NCBI RefSeq assembly: GCF_018343625.1
Contig: NZ_JAGYPG010000003.1
Span: 313,102-377,101 of the forward strand
Reading direction: 5' to 3'
From: Lederbergia citri
GTDB taxonomy: Bacteria > Bacillota > Bacilli > Bacillales > Bacillaceae_C
Length of the DNA stretch: 64,000 nt
Shown here: piece after piece, positions 17,196 to 26,239 of the stretch
How the letters are laid out: each line of letters begins with the position of its first letter
Position numbering within the stretch: position 1 is the first letter of the stretch
Program-made: the position numbers and the translations under genes
The notes under the pieces: model-generated
The model's database searches: none
Told to the model about the DNA's origin: nothing
What the model saw: only the letters and a program-made list of their open reading frames with translations

Positions 17196-18899
17196 TTAGA
17201 ACGTTCCCACATCTGAAGAAATTCTCCAACCATCGCTTGTTTTAGTGAAAACTACGTGTATATATTCATAGTATAAGCTAGAGCCGAGAGGAGTTTTTAA
17301 ATCAAATTCTTTTTCATTGCCATTATCCCGCATTCCGATAACAATGGCTTTTTCATGGTTAACGAGAGAACCTCCGTCAGCGTTTGGTTGGGCTAGTTTT
17401 CCGTTGTGATTAATAATTTTAACTCGATTAATATAGGATTGAATCGCACTGGTGGTGTAAGATTCTCCTAGAAACGCATTTAGTTTTTCCCTTGTATCTA
17501 GGTCTGAGCCCATATAACGATAGTCCAAACCTTCGTCAGAAGTAAATGAATCGACTTCGCCTGTTATTTTTCCGCCGCTCGTTACGTACCAATATTTATT
17601 TGCAGCTTCGTTGGCCAATTTTATTGCTTCTGACTCTTCTAAACTCGTATACGATGGGTATACAAGACCTGGTCGAACGTTTGCGATCATTTTATCAACT
17701 TGTGCAATGCTTTGTTCGTAAACATCTTTTAGTTCTGGCTCCAATCCAGTTGGATAAATCTTTTCTTTATTCCTTTTTGCGAAATAAATATATTGATCAT
17801 TTTCAGCTATTTTTTCCAGATTAGAATCGGGTTCGGGTACGCTCATTTCTTTTGAATGAATAAAAATCGTAAATAAAAGATCTTTCTTTTCCTCTGGAGA
17901 AACAAAAACTGAAACAGCATATCCAACCATTGGAGCATTTTCTTCCTCGATGGTGATATAACGGGCAATTTCTTTAGGAATATCGAGGGTAATTCCTGCA
18001 TCGCGAACTTCATACTGAATTTCGGAACGATCATACTCTTGCAGCCTTTTTTCGATTTTTTCTTGGAGCTCTGCGAATTGATTAAAGCTTGGTACGATCA
18101 TTTTGAGCCTCATGCCGTGTTCAATCGATTTCTGTGCCTGTTCAGGATGATTCGATTTTAACTGTGCATCTGCTAGATAATACCAATAATATGATGCGTC
18201 CGGAACCCTATCAATTCTACTTTTATAATAATCGACTGCTTTTGGGAAATACGATGGATAATGCTCCTCGTCAGCCACTAATGCCCCATTTTCCCACTTT
18301 AATAATTGGATATCGTAAATATCATTTACATCTTTTTTCCATACGGCAAGCCTTGTTTTTGGATCGTCCTGGACCTCAATGGATTCTAATACGTGGTAAT
18401 TGACTTTGGTCAATTGTTTAAGACCTTTGTCGCCCCATGAATATACTTCAAGTACATTTCCGGCTGTACTGCCGATTTTCCAACCGACCAACAAGTCTTT
18501 TTTACCATCCCCGTTAAAATCAGACGAACTGGCCCAGTTAACGTCATAACCTAAACCTTTTTTAGCAAATATCTTTTCCCATTCTCCTGATTGTTTTTCC
18601 AACACAAACATACCAACTTGATCAGGGTTAATCTTTGATTGATAGAAGACAACGATTTCTTCTTGCCCATCCCCATTTAAGTCAGTATATAGCACGGAAT
18701 CCGCACTGACAGGAGCATTTGCCGTTACAAGGGCCGTACCTTTTGGTAAATATTTTTTGGCTATAGATTGGATACTTTCATTTTCAAGTGAAGTGGCAGA
18801 TGCCAACTTAGGGGCTTGTATTAAGCTCCCCGGTTCAGGCAGCATATTACACCCACTAAGAAGGAAACAAGCCGCTAGCATGAATAGAACACTTCTCAT
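17196..18899 (-). CDS. Lipoprotein with FG-GAP/VCBS-like repeats
   Basis: This predicted membrane-anchored extracytoplasmic lipoprotein has 567 residues. An ATG 13 codons upstream is open, but CGGAGGA lies 7 bases before the ATG at 18899, and the resulting N-terminus is a standard lipoprotein signal with lipobox LLSGC at about residues 13-17. Two Asp-Gly-Asp loops, DLNGDGQEE and DFNGDGKKD, are calcium-binding-like beta-propeller (FG-GAP/VCBS) repeats. A middle stretch near residues 230-280 resembles a TPR helix pair. The C-terminal half has no recognised domain. It lies 79 bases downstream of a histidine kinase gene on the same strand, so it is probably co-transcribed and may be a sensor partner or target. 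No specific function is known to me. Confidence 0.7.
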   Translation of the reverse strand: MRSVLFMLAACFLLSGCNMLPEPGSLIQAPKLASATSLENESIQSIAKKYLPKGTALVTANAPVSADSVLYTDLNGDGQEEIVVFYQSKINPDQVGMFVLEKQSGEWEKIFAKKGLGYDVNWASSSDFNGDGKKDLLVGWKIGSTAGNVLEVYSWGDKGLKQLTKVNYHVLESIEVQDDPKTRLAVWKKDVNDIYDIQLLKWENGALVADEEHYPSYFPKAVDYYKSRIDRVPDASYYWYYLADAQLKSNHPEQAQKSIEHGMRLKMIVPSFNQFAELQEKIEKRLQEYDRSEIQYEVRDAGITLDIPKEIARYITIEEENAPMVGYAVSVFVSPEEKKDLLFTIFIHSKEMSVPEPDSNLEKIAENDQYIYFAKRNKEKIYPTGLEPELKDVYEQSIAQVDKMIANVRPGLVYPSYTSLEESEAIKLANEAANKYWYVTSGGKITGEVDSFTSDEGLDYRYMGSDLDTREKLNAFLGESYTTSAIQSYINRVKIINHNGKLAQPNADGGSLVNHEKAIVIGMRDNGNEKEFDLKTPLGSSLYYEYIHVVFTKTSDGWRISSDVGTF

Positions 18900-18978
18900 G
18901 GAAAAATCCTCCGATGCTCTTTTGAACTTACTATACATTTAATAGTGAAAGTAAAAGTTATTAAAATATGAATAATGG

Positions 18979-20361
18979 TTACATAATGGTTACAGGTAAT
19001 ATGATTCTTACAGTTGTGCCTTCACTAGGGCGACTATCTATATGCAAAGTCCCTTGGTGGCCTTTTATGATTTCCTCGCAAATGGCTAAGCCAAGGCCTG
19101 TCCCTGATTCTTGCGTCTTTCCTTTTACAAATTTCTCCTTGATGGAATCCAACTTGTCAATTGGAATTCCCACTCCAGTGTCTTTAATGTTAATGACAAT
19201 GGAATCTCCGTTTCCCTCACTAACAGATATTGATATAGTTCCGTTTGGAGTAAATTTAAGTGCATTATCCAAAACATTGATAAATACTTGGATAAGTCTA
19301 TTTTTATCAGCTTTAATCTCTCTAAGATTAGGATCCATCTCCGTTAAAATTTGTACGCCTTGTCTTTCGGCTCTTGGTTGTAATTGGGATACAACTTTTT
19401 TAATAATGGCAGGGAGATCAACATGTTCAAAAACAAAAGAAAGTTTTCCGCTTGATAAACTTGAAAGATCAAGAAGATCGCTGACAAGACTTGTTAAACG
19501 ATCACTTTCATTTGTGATAATTTCTAATCCCTCTTTGAATAAATCGTCAGTTGCCATTGATTGCAGGGTGATTGCCCAACCTTTAACGGACGTAAGAGGT
19601 GTTCTCAGATCATGACTAACAGAGGCAATAAATTCATTTTTTAAATGTTCATGCTTTTCAACCTGCTCCGCCATATAGTTTAGTGTATCAGCTAGTTTTC
19701 CCAATTCGTCATCTTGTTTCTTAGAAATCCTAGTTGAAAATTTCCCTGCAGCCATCTGTTCAGCAGCTGTAATGATATGGCTAACTGGTTTCGTAATCGT
19801 TCCAGCAAGGAAAAAACTAATAACAGCAGCCAAAACAACAACGATGCCGCCAATCGCAAGTAGTAAAAATGCGTTCTCGGTAAAAACTGAGTTTAATGGA
19901 GATAGAGAAGTTGTGAGTCTAATTGCTCCTTTTGTTTCACCACTGAAAACAAAAGGATATGTAACCGCCATAACCTTTTCACCATTCATCTTGCCAGTCC
20001 AATAGCTTGGTGTACCCGTAAGTCCAATGCGAACATCTTCTTCTTGACTTAAATTTTTTATATGACTCTTATGTGTTTCAGCTAATACTTTGCCGTTATT
20101 ATTGATTAACTGAACCTGTACATTTACTAAAAAGTTATACTGAGCTAAAAACTGTTCAGCTTCGTTTTCTAATCTTCCTTCAAGTAATTCCTGTTCATAA
20201 AAAGCAGAAAACATGGCACCTTGATCTCGAAGTGTTTGCTGAACGCCGCCTTTATAGTACACCATTAAGGCCGATAGTATAATAGTTTCAAATAAAGCAA
20301 CTGTAAAGATAATTAAGAGCAAATAGCTCCAGACAAGCCTCTTTTTTATCCCTTTTTTCAT
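18979..20361 (-). CDS. Membrane sensor histidine kinase
   Basis: A 460-residue HK of the standard extracytoplasmic-sensing type: helix 1 at about 10-35, an extracellular sensor of about 125 residues, helix 2 at about 163-186, HAMP at 187-240, HisKA with phosphoaccepting His250 (SVSHDLRTP), and a HATPase domain with NALKF, DTGVGIP and GTGLGLAI boxes. Its start overlaps the response regulator stop in ATGA (20358-20361), so the pair is translationally coupled. It should phosphorylate that regulator. The stimulus is unknown; the sensor domain has no recognised ligand motif. The associated lipoprotein and nearby SigX-like factor point to envelope sensing, which is inference. Confidence 0.9.
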   Translation of the reverse strand: MKKGIKKRLVWSYLLLIIFTVALFETIILSALMVYYKGGVQQTLRDQGAMFSAFYEQELLEGRLENEAEQFLAQYNFLVNVQVQLINNNGKVLAETHKSHIKNLSQEEDVRIGLTGTPSYWTGKMNGEKVMAVTYPFVFSGETKGAIRLTTSLSPLNSVFTENAFLLLAIGGIVVVLAAVISFFLAGTITKPVSHIITAAEQMAAGKFSTRISKKQDDELGKLADTLNYMAEQVEKHEHLKNEFIASVSHDLRTPLTSVKGWAITLQSMATDDLFKEGLEIITNESDRLTSLVSDLLDLSSLSSGKLSFVFEHVDLPAIIKKVVSQLQPRAERQGVQILTEMDPNLREIKADKNRLIQVFINVLDNALKFTPNGTISISVSEGNGDSIVINIKDTGVGIPIDKLDSIKEKFVKGKTQESGTGLGLAICEEIIKGHQGTLHIDSRPSEGTTVRIILPVTIM

Positions 20362-21059
20362 TGTGCTTCCTCATCGAAAAAGGAATAGCCATATCCCCAT
20401 ACGGTTTTCAAAAACGATGGGTTGGAGGGATCATCCTCAATTTTTTCTCTTAATCTGCGAATATGGACATCTACAGTTTTGGGATCTCCGAAATAATTTA
20501 ACCCCCAAATTTCATCAAGCAGTTCATCTCTGGTAATCGGTTCATTTAGTTTTTCTGTGAAAAATTTGATCATTTGGAATTCACGTGCTGTTAGTTTCAT
20601 AAGTTTGCCTGCTTTATACACTCTTTGTGTTTTAAGTTCAATCATAAATGGTCCTGTTTTGATTATGTCAGGATTGACCTCTTTCTCTGATTTCGCTGTC
20701 CTCCTCAGAACGGAACGGATCCGTGCGACAAGCTCTAGCGGATTAAATGGTTTCACGATATAGTCGTCCGCTCCAAGCTCCAATCCCATGATTTTTTCCA
20801 TGTCCTGACCTCTTGCTGATACGATGATGATTGGGGTTCCTGGCTGTTTTTCTGTTAGTTTCTCACATAGTTCAAATCCATCCGCATCTGGAAGGTTTAA
20901 GTCTAATAAAATTAGGGATGGTTGATGTTCTTTTGCTAATTGTAAGGCTAATTTGCCTTCTCCTGCTTCGATCACTTCAAAATTTGAACGCTGCAAATTA
21001 AAAGAAATTAATTTCCGTATAGATAACTCATCTTCAACAACTAAAATTTTCCCTTCCAA
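20358..21059 (-). CDS. OmpR/PhoB-family response regulator
   Basis: This 233-residue DNA-binding regulator partners the adjacent kinase. The receiver domain occupies 1-120 with the acidic pair in VVEDE, phosphoacceptor Asp53 (LLDLNLP), Ser in IIVSARG and Lys in YIVKPF. The OmpR-type winged helix occupies about 133-230 (LTAREFQMIKFF and DVHIRRLREKIE). The start codon is TTG at 21059 with AGGGGGG 7 bases upstream. It heads the regulator-kinase-lipoprotein unit. It resembles PhoB/ResD-type regulators generally, but I cannot assign an orthologue. Confidence 0.92.
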   Translation of the reverse strand: MEGKILVVEDELSIRKLISFNLQRSNFEVIEAGEGKLALQLAKEHQPSLILLDLNLPDADGFELCEKLTEKQPGTPIIIVSARGQDMEKIMGLELGADDYIVKPFNPLELVARIRSVLRRTAKSEKEVNPDIIKTGPFMIELKTQRVYKAGKLMKLTAREFQMIKFFTEKLNEPITRDELLDEIWGLNYFGDPKTVDVHIRRLREKIEDDPSNPSFLKTVWGYGYSFFDEEAQ

Positions 21060-21130
21060 TGGTAAGCCCCCCTAATAATCTCTCTAGATTCATTATATTG
21101 GATGTTGATTAAAAAAAGCGGGTTTTTTTA

Positions 21131-21157
21131 CAAAAAAAAGAGGAGAAAAAGCTCTCC
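21131..21157 (-). terminator. Rho-independent terminator of the sigma factor gene
   Basis: On the minus strand, GGAGA and TCTCC arms with a 6-base loop are followed by TCTTTTTTTTG. Confidence 0.6.
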
Positions 21158-21233
21158 AAATTGCTGTTTATTAATGCATCAGAGGTGAAGTTATGAAAGA
21201 CCGGGTCTTATATAGTGCCATTGTAATTTCTAC

Positions 21234-21737
21234 TCAACTTGCCTTTACTCGATAATGATCTTTTAAGTATTGAATGGCGCGATGTTGGAGGGTTTTCACT
21301 TTGCTCTCTGTCCACCCTAAAGTGTTGGCTGTTTCCGCAATGGATAAGCCGCGTATAAAACGAAGGTCAATGATGACCTTTTGATCGGGCTTCATTTTGC
21401 ATAAGTATATTTGCCGAACTTGGTCTTTGCGTAAGACGATTTCTTCTGGGATTGGACTAGTATCTTTTAATGTAAAGGCGTCATATTCGCTTAAACAGAT
21501 TTCGCTTGTGCCTTTTTGTTTGCGGAGATAATCAATGGCTACATTGCGGGCAATTGCATACAGCCATGTTTTCTCCCTGCTTTTCCCTTCAAATGTTTCA
21601 TAGTTTTTATATACCTTTATGTACACTTCTTGTACGAGGTCTTCAGCAAGCTCACGGTCCCGAATCATATAATATAAATGCCTAAGCAAATCTTGATAAT
21701 AGGATTGATATAATTGGTTAAATATAGATTCTAACAT
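21234..21737 (-). CDS. sigX: SigX-like ECF sigma factor
   Basis: An RNA polymerase sigma-70 factor of the ECF group, 167 residues. AAGGAG lies 9 bases before the ATG at 21737; the open frame extends 11 codons further but without support. Region 2 (about 8-75) contains EDLVQEVYIKVY, the core-binding signature, and the FEGKSREKTWLYAIARNVAID block, which is very close to B. subtilis SigX. Region 4 (about 110-160) has the LRFIRGLSIAETANTLGWTE helix-turn-helix. SigX controls surface-charge and antimicrobial-peptide resistance genes in B. subtilis. There the anti-sigma gene rsiX follows directly; here the next genes are a two-component system, and no anti-sigma protein is visible. Orthology is likely but not proven. 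Confidence 0.75.
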   Translation of the reverse strand: MLESIFNQLYQSYYQDLLRHLYYMIRDRELAEDLVQEVYIKVYKNYETFEGKSREKTWLYAIARNVAIDYLRKQKGTSEICLSEYDAFTLKDTSPIPEEIVLRKDQVRQIYLCKMKPDQKVIIDLRFIRGLSIAETANTLGWTESKVKTLQHRAIQYLKDHYRVKAS

Positions 21738-21860
21738 TCCCCTAAACTCCTTTGAACAATTTCTTTCCATCTCATCATAATCGTTAGAATCTGTTCAAAG
21801 TTTATAAATAAGTAACACTTTTAATTGTTTTTGTAACCTTTTTGTAATAATTGAAATAAC

Positions 21861-22976
21861 TTATTCAACTGTGCCAGTACTTTTGATAGAAGTTTCAACC
21901 GTTACATCAAATTTTACGTTAGGGTAAATTCGGGTCCATTCTTTATAAGTATCTTTTATATGGAGTCTTGTGGCCTTGTATCTTAATCCGAATCCTAAGG
22001 GGTCGACATTCTCATCTCGGAATCTTGAGAGGAGTTGTAAGGTGTCTTTTTTCGTTTTCTGATTTGCTAGTTTACTGTACTTTTTTAATAAAGAAGGGGA
22101 GAGGCTTTCATTGGTTTCTTCAATAATTCCAGTCGTCTTAATCTTCATTTCAATGACCGGCTGCGAATTTGGCGGAGTGATAATTTTGTATTTTACCTTT
22201 GAATTTTCAATTGCTACAGTAAAAGACTTTTTATTTTTTTTTACATGGATATCTACTTTATTTGCTTTATTTTCGAGTAAGTTATATAATTTCGTTTCAT
22301 TAGACGAAAGGGTTATATTATTATTGTTTTTCGGTGCAATGATCGATTCATTCACCATTAATTTAGTCTTTTTTTTATTCGCCCGGAAAATTGGCAAGAT
22401 AGGATCTAAACCACTCTCAAACATTCTTCTTCTTAAATCAAAAAGAAAAGTTGAAACTATATAGGCACTTTCTACTCCGTTATCGGAGAAAAAGTTGGCG
22501 AGCGCGAAGGATACTGCCATTTCTGAATGAGGTTCTGTTTTTACTACGTTTTCAGCTGATGGTTCTCCTACTCCAACCCACGAAATCATTTGAATATCTC
22601 TTCTTCTAATAAGAAGGTCCATGACATCTGCTAAATCCTTCTCTATGACGCTTCTCCCAAGAATAATGACGCTGGAATGGCCAAAATCCATTTCTTTGTC
22701 TACATGTGTCTTCATAATGCGGAGCGCTTTTGCGAGAGTTTCACTTTCCTTTGACACATATGTGTATTTTTCTCCACCTTGTCCTCCTTTTATTGCTCCA
22801 GATGGAATCGCCATCTTCAACGTTACTTTATAAGGTTTTTCCTTGTTTTCCGTCAAATCAATTCCGATTGCAAGTACGAAAATTCTTTTATCGATATCTT
22901 TAAATCCACAGGAGGAGAGAAGAACGAGGGAGAAGCAAATGAAAAGCAACAGCCCTTTCCGTATTAAGCAACTCAT
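21861..22976 (-). CDS. Ger(x)C family spore germination lipoprotein (C subunit)
   Basis: A 371-residue GerAC-type lipoprotein of a spore nutrient receptor in the inner spore membrane. The signal peptide ends in lipobox LLSSC at about 19-23. The N-terminal block KRIFVLAIGIDL and the HSSVIILG and LLIRRRDIQM segments are family hallmarks; the Spore_GerAC C-terminal domain covers about 195-365. Its start overlaps the upstream B-subunit stop by 4 bases (ATGA). As the last gene of the operon it completes an A-B-C receptor. The germinant cannot be predicted. Confidence 0.93.
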   Translation of the reverse strand: MSCLIRKGLLLFICFSLVLLSSCGFKDIDKRIFVLAIGIDLTENKEKPYKVTLKMAIPSGAIKGGQGGEKYTYVSKESETLAKALRIMKTHVDKEMDFGHSSVIILGRSVIEKDLADVMDLLIRRRDIQMISWVGVGEPSAENVVKTEPHSEMAVSFALANFFSDNGVESAYIVSTFLFDLRRRMFESGLDPILPIFRANKKKTKLMVNESIIAPKNNNNITLSSNETKLYNLLENKANKVDIHVKKNKKSFTVAIENSKVKYKIITPPNSQPVIEMKIKTTGIIEETNESLSPSLLKKYSKLANQKTKKDTLQLLSRFRDENVDPLGFGLRYKATRLHIKDTYKEWTRIYPNVKFDVTVETSIKSTGTVE

Positions 22977-24070
22977 ACTTTTGCCCTCCTTTTAACAAAC
23001 CAAAAAGAAACGATAATGATCATCGTAATAAAAGGTAAACAATAAAAAAAGTAATCGGTATATTTAAACAATTGATATTCACTTAAAGAAGTAACGGTTT
23101 TTAAGGAAATCAACCAAAAAATGATGATGAGAATATAAGGTGTTAAGTTATTTTCCTTCCATTTAAATTTCTTAATCCAAAACAAACTTTTCAGGATTTC
23201 AATGGTGACATGCCAATGAAGCAATAAGTTTAAAAAGGTAATAGCCAAAAAGAATAACAAAAATAAATATAAGACTCGCTCTATTACCCCAAATGTCATC
23301 CGTAACGTATCACTTGTTGTGATGGCAGGGTAGACAAGATGATCAACACTGTTAAATCCATTCATTCCCAACGGTACAATATAGATGGTAAATAAGATCA
23401 TGATCCCGGCTAAACTCATTAGGAATATATGTTTTCCTGAAACTTGAATAGCTTTCGTTGTCCAAGCACGATTAAAAATAAGGAGATTTGTAATTCCAAG
23501 AAAAACATATAATGATGCAGTAAAGGCACTGTACGAAGGAAACTGATATACATACATAACGGCTTCTCGTACAAAGTCCCATTCAAATTCTGGGCTCATA
23601 AAAGCTTTTGTCGTTAAAAAAATAGTGACAGGTGATGATATGATAAGGATTGCTTCAATGGTGTATAGGATGCTTTTCGTATGCATTAAGATGCCATATG
23701 AAATAAAAATTAAGAAAGTCGACGCGATCCACACAACAGGCATTTCAGGTGTTAAAAACCTCTTTAACATAAAGGTGTAGCTAATTAAGGTATTGAGACC
23801 AGCTATAAACCAAACTAAAGATAAAAAGAGGAGAAAAGGAAATTGCAGCCACTTAGGAAAATATTTTTTTAGTAATTCAGGATAGTCTTTTCCTGGGAAT
23901 TTATTAAAAAACCAAAGGTATGCATAAATTACGAACACACCTGCAATGATTCCCAAAATCATTCCAATGATAGCCCCGTCTTTTCTTTCATGTAAAAGTA
24001 TTCTTGGAACGGCAATAACCATACTGGCAAACATATTAATATAAAGTAAATAGTACACATAACGGTTCAT
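22973..24070 (-). CDS. GerAB/ArcD/ProY family spore germination permease (B subunit)
   Basis: A 365-residue polytopic membrane protein with about ten hydrophobic segments and the amino-acid-permease-like fold of GerAB proteins, the subunit thought to bind the germinant. The N-terminal PRILLHERKDGAIIGMILG stretch and the C-terminal KYTDYFFYCLPF region fit the family, as does the length (family about 365). It overlaps the C-subunit gene by 4 bases and follows the A-subunit gene after a 74-base gap, so the three genes form one operon, presumably transcribed in the forespore. Confidence 0.93.
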   Translation of the reverse strand: MNRYVYYLLYINMFASMVIAVPRILLHERKDGAIIGMILGIIAGVFVIYAYLWFFNKFPGKDYPELLKKYFPKWLQFPFLLFLSLVWFIAGLNTLISYTFMLKRFLTPEMPVVWIASTFLIFISYGILMHTKSILYTIEAILIISSPVTIFLTTKAFMSPEFEWDFVREAVMYVYQFPSYSAFTASLYVFLGITNLLIFNRAWTTKAIQVSGKHIFLMSLAGIMILFTIYIVPLGMNGFNSVDHLVYPAITTSDTLRMTFGVIERVLYLFLLFFLAITFLNLLLHWHVTIEILKSLFWIKKFKWKENNLTPYILIIIFWLISLKTVTSLSEYQLFKYTDYFFYCLPFITMIIIVSFWFVKRRAKV

Positions 24071-24144
24071 GGTTTACTCCCTACTTAAGGAAATAATAAT
24101 TGGGTGGTTTACCATCCTTACAACAGGAAAAGATAGATCCCGCA

Positions 24145-25494
24145 TTAGGTTTCTTCTTTTTTTCCTTGTATAAAAAGTTTGAAATAAGCTTCACCATAAC
24201 TCGATTTATTTGCCATCCACATAAATAATCCAATCAAAGAGAGCGCCAGTCCCGTCATACCTGCTATGATTGTAAATAGTAAAACGACGTATCGGCTGAC
24301 CCTAATAGCAAAACTCATTTCGTTAATAGGAATGACAAACATTGAAATCGCCACAGCAGAAGTAATAATAATCAATATATTGGATGCCAACGCTGCTTCT
24401 GTAACAGCTGTCCCCAAAATCAGCCCTCCTACTGTGGTTGCCGTTGCACTAACTGCTTTTGGAAGTCGGATGCTAGCCTCTATTAAAAATTCCATCACAA
24501 TGAGCATGATCAAAACTTCTATGTAAGAAGGATACGGAACTCCTACTCGACTACCTGCTAATGATAAAGCTAGTGAGGAGCGGAAAATATCGGGATTGTA
24601 AGAAGTTATACCGACATATAATCCAGGCAAGGCGATACAACTGAAAAATCCAATATAACGAAGACTTGAGGTAAATTTCGCCACCCAATATGGATGATAT
24701 TCATCTTCCATTGAGACCATAAAATCGAAAAATACAGCTGGAGCAAGAATAGCGTTTGAATCGCCGTCCATTAAAATAATGACCTTTCCGCCGGAAATAT
24801 TGTAGCTTATACGATCGGTTCGTTCTGTCAAGATAGTGGTTGGCAATAAGGCACGCTTTTTATTATTTATGCAGCGAGTTAAATCGGCACTTGCTAGAAT
24901 CAGATCTTTATCGATCTCTTTCAATTTTGACTTAATTTGTTTCAGTGCCTCTTTTTTTACGATGTTTTCATCATAAAGAATGGCAACCGATTGATGGACT
25001 TTTTTCCCGACGGTATACATTTCAACTCTTAAGGATGGCTGATGATAGCGTTGGCGAATCATATTAATATTTGTAATGAGGTCTTCGCTCAGAGCGTATT
25101 GTGGACCTTGAATCGTTGGCTCTACATTTGTTTGGAGTGGAGCGTCTATATGAACTTTCTTAAAATCGAATAAGAGAATCGTTTCTTTAATTCCAATCGC
25201 GACGCTTCCCTTCGTTAACTCTACTAACAACTGATCTTTTGAACTAATTTCCTGTTGGTTAGGCAGGGAGGTCAAGTAAGCTTCTATATTTGTTAAAGAT
25301 TGCATTTCAAAAAAAGGCTTAATGACAGTGTTATGAAGTCTATCTCCATCCACGACCGTTTTAATGTATAAAAGCTCGATATGTTTATTATCGATATGTA
25401 GTGGCTTATGTGTAAAATCAAAGGTTGGTTTTAATTGATCGATAATCCAAGGAAAAGTGGAGGAGACCTCCAATTTTTTTGATTTAATAGGCAT
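24145..25494 (-). CDS. GerA-family spore germination protein (A subunit)
   Basis: A 449-residue GerAA-type subunit: a cytoplasmic N-terminal domain (about 1-235) with the DGDRLHNTVIKPF and KEAL segments, then a membrane part (about 250-435) with family motifs VIILMDGDSNAILAP, RYIGFFSCIALPGLYVGI and EASIRLPKAVSATATTVGG. In B. subtilis the A subunit forms a nutrient-gated ion channel. The gene is somewhat shorter at the N-terminus than GerAA (482) but closer to GerKA-like paralogues. A ribosome site of AAAGGCGGG type precedes the ATG. Spore formation by the host is the direct implication. Confidence 0.93.
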   Translation of the reverse strand: MPIKSKKLEVSSTFPWIIDQLKPTFDFTHKPLHIDNKHIELLYIKTVVDGDRLHNTVIKPFFEMQSLTNIEAYLTSLPNQQEISSKDQLLVELTKGSVAIGIKETILLFDFKKVHIDAPLQTNVEPTIQGPQYALSEDLITNINMIRQRYHQPSLRVEMYTVGKKVHQSVAILYDENIVKKEALKQIKSKLKEIDKDLILASADLTRCINNKKRALLPTTILTERTDRISYNISGGKVIILMDGDSNAILAPAVFFDFMVSMEDEYHPYWVAKFTSSLRYIGFFSCIALPGLYVGITSYNPDIFRSSLALSLAGSRVGVPYPSYIEVLIMLIVMEFLIEASIRLPKAVSATATTVGGLILGTAVTEAALASNILIIITSAVAISMFVIPINEMSFAIRVSRYVVLLFTIIAGMTGLALSLIGLFMWMANKSSYGEAYFKLFIQGKKEET

Positions 25495-26239
25495 AGTTAG
25501 CCCGCCTTTTCATAAAACGTAATATTGTATAGCATTCACGAATCGCCGTAATTATATGTAAAAACTTGTATATTTTAAAAAATATAACCATAAAATTATT
25601 CGAGACAAGTAGCTCAATAATATAAAACGTAAAGATTACAAAGCTTTAGTATTAATTGGGAATCAGGCAATAATGGATGATGGGATCTAAGTAATGTTTT
25701 TCAATTTACCAATCTCTATTGATGAAAGGCAAACAACGTAAAAAACAGCGTCTCTGCAACTGCGGTGATAGCATTTTTCGTTTGATTTGATTTTTTTATC
25801 CTTCTTTAGGTTACTTTCTTGCTAAAACGGGGTATCCATGATTTAGCACCGTTTTCCTAGCTGCTCTGCTGTCACGATGGCATCATCCAATTTTTTTTAG
25901 GAGTGAAATAAAAGCTTCATCACTTTTGCGCCTTGATGCTTTTTTAAGGCAGTTTTAATCTTTTTAGTGCATGATGGAAAGGAAAGAGTCCCTTGACGTG
26001 TATCAAGTTCGGCTATAGCTTTACATTTTTAACAATTAGATGACAATCACTTGAAATAAAGCACGAAAGGACAAAAGATTGATAGCATGTATGTATAATT
26101 AATAGTGAATATAAAGGTGAGTTAGGACAATCCGCTTATTTTTTGGGGATTACAACCTTTACCACTAGATTTTTTTAAGAAAAGCAGTATAATATTTACG
26201 TTCATTTTTTTATTTTAAAAGATTAAGGGGTTGTTTTAG
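25495..26239. other. 745-bp intergenic region between ger operon and ltaS
   Basis: This divergent promoter region holds no intact gene. The minus strand at about 25811-25990 contains protein-like fragments in shifting frames (listed separately). A TATAAT at 26189-26194 lies upstream of the lipoteichoic acid synthase gene, but no good -35 partner was found. No forespore (sigma-G) promoter could be called with confidence for the ger operon. Confidence 0.4.
25811..25990 (-). pseudogene. Possible decayed reading frame
   Basis: On the minus strand, three short stretches look protein-like rather than random: TKKIKTALKKHQGAK..., then KKLDDAIVTAEQLGK, then KTVLNHGYPVLARK ending at a TAA at 25811. 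They lie in order but need frame changes and read through one stop to join. I do not recognise the parent family. This could be chance in AT-rich DNA. Confidence 0.25.

Noticed and set aside
18968..19615. 215-codon plus-strand frame opposite the histidine kinase gene
   Set aside because: Shadow of the kinase coding sequence on the other strand; the kinase has all expected domains.
25495..25600. Forespore sigma-G promoter for the ger operon
   Set aside because: Expected on biological grounds, but no -35/-10 combination with acceptable match and spacing was found.
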